Assembly: GCF_000721705.1 (NCBI RefSeq)
Contig: NZ_JOJL01000045.1
Coordinates: 1 to 63,759 of the forward strand
Direction: 5' to 3'
From: Actinoplanes subtropicus
GTDB taxonomy: Bacteria > Actinomycetota > Actinomycetes > Mycobacteriales > Micromonosporaceae
DNA length: 63,759 nt
Shown: positions 43,364 to 51,284 of the stretch, in pieces
Layout of the letters: each line of letters opens with the position of its first letter
Numbering within the stretch: the stretch's first letter is position 1
Notes under the pieces: model-generated
What the model saw: the letters and a program-made list of their open reading frames with translations, nothing else
Told to the model about the DNA's origin: nothing
Database searches by the model: none
Position numbers and translations under genes: made by a program

Positions 43364-45499
43364 GTGCGGACTGATGCGGTGCTGGCCGGGCTCGACCCCG
43401 AGCAACGGACGGCGGTGACCGCCCCGGCCGGCCCGGTCTGCATCCTGGCCGGCGCCGGGACCGGGAAGACCCGCGCGATCACCCACCGCATCGCGTACCG
43501 CACGCTCACCGGCGAGGTCAGCTCCCGGCACGTGTTGGCCGTCACGTTCACCGCCCGCGCCGCCGCCGAGATGCGGGCCCGGCTCGGCGCGCTGGGCGCC
43601 ACCGGCGTGCAGGCCCGCACGTTCCACGCCGCGGCCCTGCGTCAGGTCCGGTATTTCGCGCCCCGGCTGCTCGAGGGGCGCCAGATGCCCGAGCTGCTGG
43701 AGTCCAAGGCGAGGATGGTCGGCCTCGCCGCCGCCCGGGCCGGCGTCCGGACCGACCGCACCGGCGCGCGTGACCTGGCCGGCGAGATCGAGTGGGCGAA
43801 ATCGTCGCTGGTCGAGCCGGGGGAGTATGCGGTCGCCGCGACCAAGGCGCTGCGCGAGCCGCCGTACGAGCCGGCCAAGGTCGCCGAGGTCTTCGCCGCG
43901 TACGAGACGCTGAAGCGGCGGCAGGGTGTGATCGACTTCGAGGACATGCTGCGGGCCGCGGTCTGGGGCATCGAGGAGCACCCGGACGTCGCCGAGGAGA
44001 TCCGCAACCAGTACCGGCACTTCGTGGTCGACGAGTACCAGGATGTGAACCCGCTGCAGCAGCGCCTGCTCGACGCGTGGCTGGGCGGGCGCGACGACGT
44101 GACCGTGGTCGGCGACGCGAGCCAGACCATCTACTCGTTCACCGGCGCGACCTCGGCGTACCTGATCGATTTTCCGCGCAGGCTGCGCAACGCGGTGGTG
44201 GTCCGCCTGGTCCGCGACTACCGCTCGACGCCGCAGGTGGTCGGGCTGGCCAACGCGGTGATCCGGCAGGCCCGCGGCAGCGAGGCGCGGCTGCGGCTGG
44301 AACTGGTCGGCCAGCGCCCGCCCGGCGCCGAGCCCGAGCTCAAGATCTTCCCGGACGAGGCCGGCGAGGCAGCGGCGGGCGCCCGCCGCTGCCGCGAGCT
44401 GATCTCCTCGGGCACCTCGCCCAGCGAGATCGCCGTGCTGTTCCGTACCAACGCCCAGTCCGAGACGTACGAGGAGGCGCTCGCCGAGGCCGAGGTGCCT
44501 TACGTGGTGCGCGGCGCCGAGCGGTTCTTCGAGCGGCCGGAGATCCGCCAGGCGATGATCGCGCTGCGCGCCGCGGTGCGCTCCACACCCGGCGAGACCC
44601 CGCTGGTGCCGGCGGTGGTCGACGCGCTCGCGGCGACCGGGTGGGCGCGCGAGCAGCCCCCGGCCGGTGGCGCGGCGCGCGAGCAGTGGGAGGCGCTGGC
44701 CGCGCTGGTCGCCCTGGCCGAGGAGTATGCGAAGGCGCCCGCCCTCGTGCCGATCGGCGAGGCCGGCGCCGTGCAGCGGGACGTGTCGCTGACCGAGTTC
44801 AACGATGAGCTGTCCCGCCGGGCCGAGCAGCAGCACGCCCCGACCGTCGAGGGTGTGACGCTCGCCTCACTTCATTCGGCCAAGGGCCTCGAGTGGGATG
44901 CCGTCTTCCTCGTCGGGCTCTCCGACGGGACGTTGCCCACGACGTACGCGAAAACGCCCGAGCAGCTGGAGGAGGAGCGCCGCCTGCTCTACGTCGGGGT
45001 GACCCGCGCCCGGCAGTGGCTTTGGCTTTCCTATGGTCAGGCCCGTTCGGCGGGGGGCCGCGCCCGGCGCCCGTGCCGCTTCCTGCCGCAGCTGGAGCGC
45101 CATTCGTCGACCGAGCGGGCCGGCGACCGCAGTCGGAAACCCGACCGGCGCCGCCCGCAGGTCTCCTCCTGCCGGGTCTGCGGCGCCACCCTGCTGGCCG
45201 GCGCCGACCGCAAGCTGGGCCGCTGCCCGACCTGCCCGTCGGACCTCGACGAAGACCTTTTCGAACGGTTTCAGGTCTGGCGCAAGCGCACCGCCGAGGA
45301 GCTGAAAGTTCCTGCGTACGTGGTGTTCACGGACGCCACTCTGGTGGCCCTGGCCGAACGCCGCCCGAGCAAGCCCGCCGAGTTGCTGGCGATCGCCGGG
45401 ATCGGTCCCCGAAAGCTCGGCCAGTACGGCGATGCGGTCTTCGCCTTGGTGGGCGGCGCGAGCCCCGACGAGCTCGTGACGAAAAACTTTGAAAACTAG
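43364..45499 (+). CDS. uvrD2: ATP-dependent DNA helicase UvrD2
   Basis: 711 aa. Walker A GAGTGKTR, Walker B VVDEYQDVNP, GDASQTIYSFTGA, and AKGLEWDAVFLVGLSDG are all present. Between the helicase and the C-terminal HRDC domain (FERFQVWRKRTAEELKVPAYVVF) there is a tetracysteine (CRVCGATLL...CPTCP), the UvrD2 hallmark. GTG 43364 is chosen; a longer frame from 43325 has no better signal. The whiB7 leader begins just after its stop. Confidence 0.94.
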   Translation: MRTDAVLAGLDPEQRTAVTAPAGPVCILAGAGTGKTRAITHRIAYRTLTGEVSSRHVLAVTFTARAAAEMRARLGALGATGVQARTFHAAALRQVRYFAPRLLEGRQMPELLESKARMVGLAAARAGVRTDRTGARDLAGEIEWAKSSLVEPGEYAVAATKALREPPYEPAKVAEVFAAYETLKRRQGVIDFEDMLRAAVWGIEEHPDVAEEIRNQYRHFVVDEYQDVNPLQQRLLDAWLGGRDDVTVVGDASQTIYSFTGATSAYLIDFPRRLRNAVVVRLVRDYRSTPQVVGLANAVIRQARGSEARLRLELVGQRPPGAEPELKIFPDEAGEAAAGARRCRELISSGTSPSEIAVLFRTNAQSETYEEALAEAEVPYVVRGAERFFERPEIRQAMIALRAAVRSTPGETPLVPAVVDALAATGWAREQPPAGGAAREQWEALAALVALAEEYAKAPALVPIGEAGAVQRDVSLTEFNDELSRRAEQQHAPTVEGVTLASLHSAKGLEWDAVFLVGLSDGTLPTTYAKTPEQLEEERRLLYVGVTRARQWLWLSYGQARSAGGRARRPCRFLPQLERHSSTERAGDRSRKPDRRRPQVSSCRVCGATLLAGADRKLGRCPTCPSDLDEDLFERFQVWRKRTAEELKVPAYVVFTDATLVALAERRPSKPAELLAIAGIGPRKLGQYGDAVFALVGGASPDELVTKNFEN

Positions 45500-45511
45500 T
45501 CCGTAATTCGT

Positions 45512-45541
45512 TTGCCCTCCCTTGAGCGGGAGGCATAGCCT
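45512..45541 (+). promoter_or_regulatory. whiB7 promoter
   Basis: -35 TTGCCC (45512-45517) and -10 TAGCCT (45536-45541) with an 18-bp spacer. AT-rich GTAATTCG lies immediately upstream of the -35, the feature that makes known WhiB7/WblC promoters self-activated. Predicted start of transcription about 45548, ~508 nt before the whiB7 ATG. Confidence 0.6.
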
Positions 45542-45618
45542 CAGGACACGCCTTGCGGAGCGCCCTGCTCCACGAGAGAAAAACGACGAGTGCAACGCAT
45601 CTGGAGGAGGTGGCAACG

Positions 45619-45912
45619 ATGGAGATTTACACGATGACCACGCGACCGTCGGCGCCGCTGAACCCTGCCTGCGCTCCGACCGCCATCGAGCCGAAAGCTC
45701 CGGCTCAGGCTGTCCGGCCGGTAGCGATTCTCGCCGCCGAGCGGGCCCCGGTTTCGTGGGCGCACCAGGTCCAGGTCCAGGCCGAGCTGGCCCAGGCCCT
45801 GACGTCTGCCGACGGGATCAATGGCACCACTGGGTTCATGGGCCTCGATGTCTCCAAGAAGCGCTACGCGGATGGTGGCAGCGGTGTCCCGCCTCGAGGA
45901 AGGCCGGTCTGA
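45619..45912 (+). CDS. uORF (leader peptide) of the whiB7 attenuator
   Basis: 97 aa, with GGAGGAGGTGG five bases before the ATG, stronger than the whiB7 site itself. The peptide is Ala/Pro-rich (SAPLNPACAPTAIEPKAPAQAVRP) and ends GSGVPPRGRPV. The stop TGA 45910-45912 lies inside a predicted antiterminator hairpin, the layout expected if translation of this uORF controls termination. Known whiB7/wblC leaders use a translated uORF for this purpose; this one is unusually long. A stable product is not required. Confidence 0.7.
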   Translation: MEIYTMTTRPSAPLNPACAPTAIEPKAPAQAVRPVAILAAERAPVSWAHQVQVQAELAQALTSADGINGTTGFMGLDVSKKRYADGGSGVPPRGRPV

Positions 45913-45942
45913 TCAACCAGACCTACCGGCTCACCTCGAGGC
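45891..45942 (+). promoter_or_regulatory. whiB7 antiterminator hairpin
   Basis: GCCTCGAGG (45891-45899) can pair with CCTCGAGGC (45934-45942), enclosing GCCGGT/ACCGGC. The 3' arm shares bases 45940-45942 with the terminator stem, so both cannot form at once. The uORF stop falls within the loop side. Confidence 0.55.
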
Positions 45943-45979
45943 CGCGGAACCCGTACAGGGTCCGCGGCCTAATTTTTTT
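45940..45979 (+). terminator. whiB7 leader intrinsic terminator (attenuator)
   Basis: GGCCGCGG/CCGCGGCC with an inner ACCC/GGGT pairing, loop GTACA, then TAA and seven T. This is the most classic intrinsic terminator in the window and it lies 77 nt before whiB7. Confidence 0.85.
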
Positions 45980-46055
45980 GCCGGCTCACCGGCCGGTGCG
46001 CGACCAGCACTGCGATCCAGAAGATCGAGTTAGAAGAGAGAGGTGACCGGGCTTT

Positions 46056-46418
46056 ATGAGTCTGGCGCTGGCCCCGATCGACGTGAGCGTCGACATCGAG
46101 GCAAACCTGCCCTGTCGGAAGTTCGACCCGGACCTGTGGTTCTCGGACTCCCCGGCCCAGCTGGAGCTGGCCAAGTCGCTCTGCGGGGACTGCCCGCTGC
46201 GCGTCGAGTGCCTCGCCGGCGCGGTCGAGCGGAACGAGCCCTGGGGAGTCTGGGGCGGCGAGATCTTCGAGCGTGGGGCCGTGGTCCCGCGCAAGCGGCC
46301 GCGTGGCCGTCCGCGTAAGGCGGACGTGGCGCGCGACGCCGAGCTGGCCCACGAGGTCGAGGAGCGGCTCGCCGCGAACGGCCTCGAGTCCCGCAGCCAG
46401 GTCCGTCTCGCGGCCTGA
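46056..46418 (+). CDS. whiB7: WhiB7/WblC redox-sensitive regulator of antibiotic resistance
   Basis: 120 aa. Fe-S cysteines at 20, 43, 46 and 52, the turn EPWGVWGG at 61-68, and the AT-hook RGRPRK at 83-88 that separates WhiB7 from other WhiB proteins. With sigma it activates resistance genes (efflux, erm-type methylases, eis-like) and its own promoter. A GAGAGGTGA site precedes the ATG. It lies downstream of uvrD2 as in Mycobacterium. Expression is probably set by the upstream uORF attenuator. Confidence 0.96.
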   Translation: MSLALAPIDVSVDIEANLPCRKFDPDLWFSDSPAQLELAKSLCGDCPLRVECLAGAVERNEPWGVWGGEIFERGAVVPRKRPRGRPRKADVARDAELAHEVEERLAANGLESRSQVRLAA

Positions 46419-46483
46419 CAACTCCAGCACACACCAGCCCTCCCCGAACGGCCAAGAGGCCACAACCGAAAGCAGAGACCGTG

Positions 46484-46654
46484 ATGAGCACGAATGGAGC
46501 TTCCCGGATGAGACTTCTCCAAGAGGCGTTGTCCAGGGCCCGAATGCGTCGGCCTCAGAGTGGCTTTTCACCTGAGGCACACCGCCCCGCTCGCCAGGTA
46601 GCCATGGAGGCCCATCGCCGGGCCTCCCGCGAACTCGGCGGTGGGCGCTACTAA
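46484..46654 (+). CDS. Short basic protein downstream of whiB7
   Basis: 56 aa starting at ATG 46484 and ending at TAA 46652-46654; too short for ordinary ORF calling. It is Arg-rich and helical (RMRLLQEALSRARMRRPQ, RQVAMEAHRRASRELGG). Codon use is ordinary for this genome. A weak GCAGAGA site precedes it. It may be expressed with whiB7, or be unexpressed. No family recognised. Confidence 0.45.
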   Translation: MSTNGASRMRLLQEALSRARMRRPQSGFSPEAHRPARQVAMEAHRRASRELGGGRY

Positions 46655-46680
46655 GACCCGCTGACAACCGATGAGAAGCA

Positions 46681-46715
46681 CGAAAAAGGCCCGTCCGCGT
46701 GTGCGGACGGGCCTT
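46681..46715 (-). terminator. Terminator of the M18 aminopeptidase gene
   Basis: A 13-bp perfect stem (AAGGCCCGTCCGC / GCGGACGGGCCTT) with GTGT loop. On the minus strand it is followed by TTTTT, so it ends the minus-strand gene at 46756. Confidence 0.8.
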
Positions 46716-46755
46716 CCGTGATTCCGCCGGACGCTTGCGCCCGGCGGGGATGCGG

Positions 46756-48021
46756 TCATGCGCCGGTGAAGAAGACTGTCGCGGCGGCGGCCAACGATGC
46801 CGGGTCGTTGAGGTGGCAGAGTTCGCGGGCCGAGTGCATGGAGAGGACCGGGGTGCCCACGTCGACCGTCGGGATGCCGATTCGGGTTGCGGTCAGAGGG
46901 CCGATCGTGGAGCCGCAGGGGACCGCGTTGTTGGAGACGAAGGGCTGCCAGGGGACGCCGGCCTCGGCGCACATGCGGGACCACAGCGCCGTGCCGATCG
47001 CGTCGGTGGTGTAGCGCTGGTTGGCGTTGACCTTCAGGAGGGGGCCGCCGCCGACGATCGGGCGGTGGGTCGGGTCGTGTTTTTCCGGGCGGTTCGGGTG
47101 TACGGCGTGGCCGGCGTCGGCCGACAGGCACCACGAGCGGGGTAGCGCTCGGGACAGGTCGATGCCGAGGGCCGCCGCGACCCGGTCGAGCACGTCGGCG
47201 AGCAGTGGGCCGGACGCCCCGGAGCGGCTCTCCGACCCCAGCTCCTCGTGGTCGAAGGCGGCCAGCACGGCGATCGCGCCGTCGACCGGCGTAGCCAGCA
47301 GCGCGGTCAGGCCCGCGTGCACCGAGGACAGGTTGTCCAGCCGGCCGGCGGCGAACAGCGCCCGGTCGGCGCCGAAGCGAGCCGGCGCCGCCGAGTCGAC
47401 CGCGACCACGTCGTGGCCGGCGACCTCGGTGGGCGGGACGTCCGCGAGCCGGGCCAGATGGGTGAGCACGTCCGGGCCCTCGACGGCGAAGACCGGCTGG
47501 ACGTCGCGCTGGCGGTCGGGGGCGAACGACGAGTTCAGCTCCCGGTCGAGGTGGATCGCCAGGTGCGGGATGCGCGCGAACGGGCCGGTGCGGACCAGGT
47601 GGACCGTGCCGTCCCGGGTGACCAGCCGGCCGGCGAGCTCGAGCTCCCGGTCGAACCAGGAGGCGATGATCGGGCCGCCGTAGATCTCGACGGACGCCTG
47701 CAGCCAGCCGTTCGAGGCGAGCGCCGGGCGCGGCTTGAGTTTGAAGGTCGGCGAGTCGGTGTGCGCGCCGAGGATCCGGAACGGGGTGACCGGGCCGACC
47801 CGCTCGGGCACCGCGACGGCGAGCACCGCGCCGTCCCGCACGATCACCAGACGGGCGCCGGGGTGGACCGCCTCGCGCCAGTCGGCGGTCTCGTCCAGCA
47901 CCGCCCAGCCGGCCGCGGTCAGCCGACGGGCCACCTCGGCCGCCGCGTGGTAGGAGCTGGGCGAGGCCGTGATGAAGCTGCCGAGATCGTCGATGTGTGC
48001 GGTGGCGTCCATGCCTCCCAT
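46756..48021 (-). CDS. M18 family aminopeptidase (aspartyl-type)
   Basis: 421 aa. Metal-ligand motif ILGAHTDSPTFKLKP, active-site Glu pair in FDHEELGSES, and the late LSMHSARELCHLND pattern are as in the M18 family, which forms dodecameric shells. Removes acidic or neutral N-terminal residues. ATG 48021 or ATG 48012 are both possible; GGGAGG sits too close to the second. Converges on whiB7; terminates at 46681-46715. Confidence 0.92.
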   Translation of the reverse strand: MGGMDATAHIDDLGSFITASPSSYHAAAEVARRLTAAGWAVLDETADWREAVHPGARLVIVRDGAVLAVAVPERVGPVTPFRILGAHTDSPTFKLKPRPALASNGWLQASVEIYGGPIIASWFDRELELAGRLVTRDGTVHLVRTGPFARIPHLAIHLDRELNSSFAPDRQRDVQPVFAVEGPDVLTHLARLADVPPTEVAGHDVVAVDSAAPARFGADRALFAAGRLDNLSSVHAGLTALLATPVDGAIAVLAAFDHEELGSESRSGASGPLLADVLDRVAAALGIDLSRALPRSWCLSADAGHAVHPNRPEKHDPTHRPIVGGGPLLKVNANQRYTTDAIGTALWSRMCAEAGVPWQPFVSNNAVPCGSTIGPLTATRIGIPTVDVGTPVLSMHSARELCHLNDPASLAAAATVFFTGA

Positions 48022-48046
48022 CGAATCATGGTGAGGGCGGGGCCGA

Positions 48047-49393
48047 TCACCCGACCGGGGCGAAACCGGGCAGCCACTTCGCCACGATCGACCGGTACGG
48101 CGCGGACGCCTCCAGCTGGCAGAGCACCCCGATCGAGCCCAGCGTCACCCGGTGGATCAGCAGGTACGACGGCGGCAGGTTGAGCTTGCGGCTCAACTGG
48201 TACGCCGGGGAGCGCGGGCTGCCCAGCCGGGCCGCCTCGCCGCGCAGCCAGGACCGGGTGAACCGGAACTCGTCGACCGCGAGCGGCTCGATCATCGGGC
48301 GCAGGAACTTCAGCACCGCCTCGGCGTCCAGCTCGTCGTCCGGCTTGATGAAGCCCTCGTCGCGCAGCCCGTCGGCGACCGCCTCGGCGTCCCCGTCCAG
48401 CGCGAGCCGCACCAGCCGGCCGATCGGCTCGGGGTGGCCGCCGGGCAGCCGCGCCACCGCGCCGAAGTCGATCACGCCGAGCCGGCCGTCCGGCAGGATC
48501 CGGAAGTTGCCCGGGTGCGGGTCGGCGTGCAGCAGGCCGGCCCGGGCCGGGGCGGAGAAGTGCAGGGTGGCCATCAGCCGGCCGGCCTCGTCGCGCTCCT
48601 CGGGCGTGCCGTCGGTGATCACTTTGGCCAGCGGGGTGCCCTCGACCCACTCGGTGACCAGCACCCGTGGCGCGGAGGCGATCACCCGGGGCACGTAGAT
48701 CTCGTCGTCGCCGGCGAACGCCTCGGCGAAGGCCGACTGGGTCCGCGCCTCGAGCGAGTAGTCGAGCTCCTCGGTGATCCGGGCGCGCAGCTCGGCCAGC
48801 AGCGGCTTGATGTCCATGCCCGGCTGAATGATCTTGAACATGCCGGCCAGCAGGGACAGCTGCTTGAGGTCGGCCAGCAGCGCCTCGCCGGCCCCGGGGT
48901 ACTGCACCTTGACCGCGACCTCGACCGTCTTCTGCCGGGCATTCTTCCGCGCCTTCGGCAGCTTCCACTGCGCGCGGTGCACCTGGCCGATGCTGGCCGC
49001 GGCGGCCGGGCTGTCGTCGAACTCGGTGAACTTCTCCCGCCAGTCCTCGCCCAGCTGCTCGGCGAGCGCCTTGTGCAGGCTGGCCGCCGGCATCGGGGGC
49101 GCGGCCTCCTGCAGCTTGGTCAGCGCCTGCCGATACGGCCCGGCCATCTCTTCCGGCAGCGCCGCCTCGAACACCGAGAGCGCCTGGCCGAACTTCATCG
49201 CACCGCCCTTGAGCTGCCCGAGGACGCTGAACAGCTGCTCGGCGGTGCGTTGCTGGATGTCGGCCGAGATGACGTCGGTGGCGATCCCGACGGCCCGCTT
49301 GCCCAGGCCCAGGGCCGTCCGCCCGGCGAAGCCCAGGGGCAGCGCGGCCAGCCTCGCGGTGCGGGACGCGGCACGACGCGGTATGTCGCTCAC
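48047..49393 (-). CDS. ABC1/AarF (UbiB-like) atypical kinase
   Basis: 448 aa. Conserved GGAMKFGQALS (KxGQ) and AAASIGQVHRAQ motifs, the VKVQYPG lysine, and HADPHPGNFRILPDG catalytic region (HxDxHPGN) are clear. UbiB-type proteins support isoprenoid quinone or lipid metabolism; in Mycobacterium the homologous Rv3197 was linked to macrolide-type resistance near whiB7 (remembered, not checked). GTG 49393 start. Lies 25 nt before the M18 gene on the same strand. Confidence 0.92.
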   Translation of the reverse strand: MSDIPRRAASRTARLAALPLGFAGRTALGLGKRAVGIATDVISADIQQRTAEQLFSVLGQLKGGAMKFGQALSVFEAALPEEMAGPYRQALTKLQEAAPPMPAASLHKALAEQLGEDWREKFTEFDDSPAAAASIGQVHRAQWKLPKARKNARQKTVEVAVKVQYPGAGEALLADLKQLSLLAGMFKIIQPGMDIKPLLAELRARITEELDYSLEARTQSAFAEAFAGDDEIYVPRVIASAPRVLVTEWVEGTPLAKVITDGTPEERDEAGRLMATLHFSAPARAGLLHADPHPGNFRILPDGRLGVIDFGAVARLPGGHPEPIGRLVRLALDGDAEAVADGLRDEGFIKPDDELDAEAVLKFLRPMIEPLAVDEFRFTRSWLRGEAARLGSPRSPAYQLSRKLNLPPSYLLIHRVTLGSIGVLCQLEASAPYRSIVAKWLPGFAPVG

Positions 49394-49476
49394 CAGATCA
49401 TTGTGACCGACGGATCGCCGGTCATCCGCCCGCGCGGTACCGCTTCGCGGCTTATACGAGGAAAGTCCGCCAAACC

Positions 49477-50490
49477 TCAGCGGGCGCACGGGCACTCCGG
49501 ATGCGGCGCCCAGCTGCGCCGCCGCACTCGGCCGGGGCCGGCGACCTCGGCGGTCGCGCCCATCGTCTGCGGGACGTCGCCGTCGAGAAACGACAAAACC
49601 TCACCGACCGCGTACGCCGTGGCCGCCAGCAGCGTCGCGACGGTGCACGGCTCCTCCCCGGAGGCCCCCGAGACCCGCCCCGGCCAGCCGGCGTCCCGCT
49701 CGCGGCGGTGCAGGTCGAGGCAGTTCAGGCAGGGCCGCCCGGCCGCCGGGACCAGCGGGCCGATCACCGCCACGCCCTCCCGCACGGTGACCGCCAGATG
49801 GGGGCGCCGGTGGCCGGCCAGCACGGCGGAGCGCAGCGCCGTGGGCTCGTCATGATCGAGCTGGACCAGCAGGAACGGGACCCCCGCCCGTACGGCGGCA
49901 TCGTCTTTTCTCTTCGGCACCGAGCGTGACCGGGCGTCGATGATCGCCGCCCGCCGGGACCGCCCCACGTCGCCGGCGAGCAGCGGCCCGCCCGCCAGCT
50001 CGCCCGGCCGAACGTCGCCGGTGACCTCGGGCTGCACGTCGCCCACGCCCGCCTGGGCGAGCGCCACCGCGATCGGCGCGCCGAGCCGCCCATGCCCGCT
50101 GATCACCACCCGGGCGGCGGCCCGCCGGCGCAGCACCTGGGCCGGCCGGGGAACGCCGTGCAGGGCCAGGGCCGCGGCCTCGCCGGCCAGTCGCCGCTGG
50201 GACTCGGCCGACAGCGTGTGCGGGATCAGGGCGGTGGCCGGGAGGATGAGACCGGCCTTGGCCAGCGCGTCGAGCAGGACCCGGCACTCGTCGGCGGGGA
50301 CGCCGAACTCAGCGGCGCGGATCATCACGAGCCGCTCGGAGCGGGTGCCGTCGAGCAGGTCGAGAACCCGCTCATAGCGCGGGTCGGGCAGGTGCAACAG
50401 CAGCGCACGGGCCGGATCGGAGCCGAGCTGCAACTCGTCGGGGCGGCGCCAGACCCGGGGCAGGCCGGGAATCAGGGTGGGACGGTTCAC
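49477..50490 (-). CDS. ThiF/E1-like protein with Rossmann fold and zinc-type cysteines
   Basis: 337 aa. N-terminal ~100 residues form a winged-helix/RRE-like part (DLLDGTRSERLVMIRAAEFG). Residues ~125-210 have the nucleotide fold VVISGHGRLGAPIAVALAQAG. Zinc ligands CLNCLDLHRRERD and PHPECPCAR lie at 250-262 and the C-terminus. E1-like proteins adenylate a C-terminal carboxylate (as in thiocarboxylate, Ubl or TOMM pathways). No modified peptide is visible nearby. It corresponds to Rv3196 in my memory of Mycobacterium. Start GTG 50490. Confidence 0.82.
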   Translation of the reverse strand: MNRPTLIPGLPRVWRRPDELQLGSDPARALLLHLPDPRYERVLDLLDGTRSERLVMIRAAEFGVPADECRVLLDALAKAGLILPATALIPHTLSAESQRRLAGEAAALALHGVPRPAQVLRRRAAARVVISGHGRLGAPIAVALAQAGVGDVQPEVTGDVRPGELAGGPLLAGDVGRSRRAAIIDARSRSVPKRKDDAAVRAGVPFLLVQLDHDEPTALRSAVLAGHRRPHLAVTVREGVAVIGPLVPAAGRPCLNCLDLHRRERDAGWPGRVSGASGEEPCTVATLLAATAYAVGEVLSFLDGDVPQTMGATAEVAGPGRVRRRSWAPHPECPCAR

Positions 50491-50528
50491 CGTGACAGGT
50501 TGTCATCGGCGTGACGCGGAGAGCGTCG

Positions 50529-50611
50529 TTGTCCACAGGGCCGCGGTGGCCGTGACACGCGTTGTCCACAGGAAAACGCGAGTTATCCACAGGGCTCAGG
50601 CGGTATCCACA
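50529..50611 (+). repeat. Cluster of four DnaA boxes away from oriC
   Basis: TTGTCCACA (50529-50537), TTGTCCACA (50562-50570), TTATCCACA (50583-50591) and GTATCCACA (50603-50611), all in the same orientation, spaced 33, 21 and 20 bp. The consensus is TTRTCCACA. No dnaA, dnaN or parAB gene is in the window. Lies just upstream of the ThiF-like gene start (minus strand, 50490). Confidence 0.85.
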
Positions 50612-50643
50612 TTCACTCAACGTGCCCGGTTGGACACGGTTAT

Positions 50644-50676
50644 GGGTAGAGCGGAGCGTTCGCCACCGCTCTACCC
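50644..50676 (-). terminator. Terminator of the DUF5679 gene
   Basis: An 11-bp perfect stem (GGGTAGAGCGG / CCGCTCTACCC) with an 11-nt loop lies 11 nt after the DUF5679 stop on the minus strand. Confidence 0.7.
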
Positions 50677-50687
50677 ACCCGGGTGAA

Positions 50688-50849
50688 TCAGGCCTTGGCC
50701 TTCCCGAGGATCCGGTTCACGGTGGTGCCGCAGACCGGGCACTTGCCCTTCGCCATGTTCATGCCGGTCTTCGAGACCTCCACGGTGCCCTGGAAGTCGC
50801 GCTTCTCCTTGCACTTCACGCAGTAGCCGTTGTACGTGTTGTCGGCCAC
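50688..50849 (-). CDS. DUF5679 small zinc-ribbon protein
   Basis: 53 aa: two CxxC pairs (YCVKCKEK and KCPVCGTT) form a zinc ribbon. Too short for usual ORF cut-offs. AGGAGG four bases before GTG 50849 is a perfect ribosome-binding site. I recall DUF5679 proteins as highly conserved and abundant in actinobacteria, of unknown role, possibly ribosomal or nucleic-acid associated. Confidence 0.85.
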   Translation of the reverse strand: MADNTYNGYCVKCKEKRDFQGTVEVSKTGMNMAKGKCPVCGTTVNRILGKAKA

Positions 50850-51284
50850 GGTTCCTCCTAGTCAGTGTCGTCGGCCCGGGTCGGCCCGATGAATGCCTCT
50901 CGGTGGCGGCGCTCGGCCGTTCCGCGGCCACGTGGACGTGACCTCCCCGCCAGGGGCGGTCACTACCCAACTCCGGCCGTTTCCATGTCTCGTCAGCGCC
51001 GCCGTCGTGAGTGTGCCGGAGAATTCGTCCTTTTTGCGAAGTTGAGCCCGAACACGCCGGAAATTACCGGCAAAGTGGATCAAATAGGGCGTTGGTGGCG
51101 GGTTGTCCGGGTGCGCTAGGTTGGCCGCTCCGCAACGATGTTGCGACCATGGAAAATTTTTTCGGTTATACGGGGAGGAAGCGCCCATATCCGGCGGGTG
51201 TCATCGGCCGTACTCTTGCGGTGACATGGGTCTCACGGATTAGCGTCTCAACGTGAACCCGAATCTGGGCCACGCGAGCCGGTA
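50850..51284. other. Intergenic region with a strong inverted repeat and an AT-rich patch
   Basis: This 435-bp gap has no credible gene. At 50938-50963 a 26-bp near-perfect inverted repeat (arms GTGACC-T-CCCC and GGGG-C-GGTCAC around GCCA) lies 88 bp before the DUF5679 start and may be an operator or hairpin. At 51131-51145 a second dyad is CGCAAC-GAT-GTTGCG. At 51151-51165 AAAATTTTTTCGG is a sharp AT island. A 35-aa frame from 51149 has no ribosome-binding site and is not called. Confidence 0.6.

Noticed and set aside
51149..51256. 35-aa frame starting in the AT island
   Set aside because: No ribosome-binding site and too short to judge.
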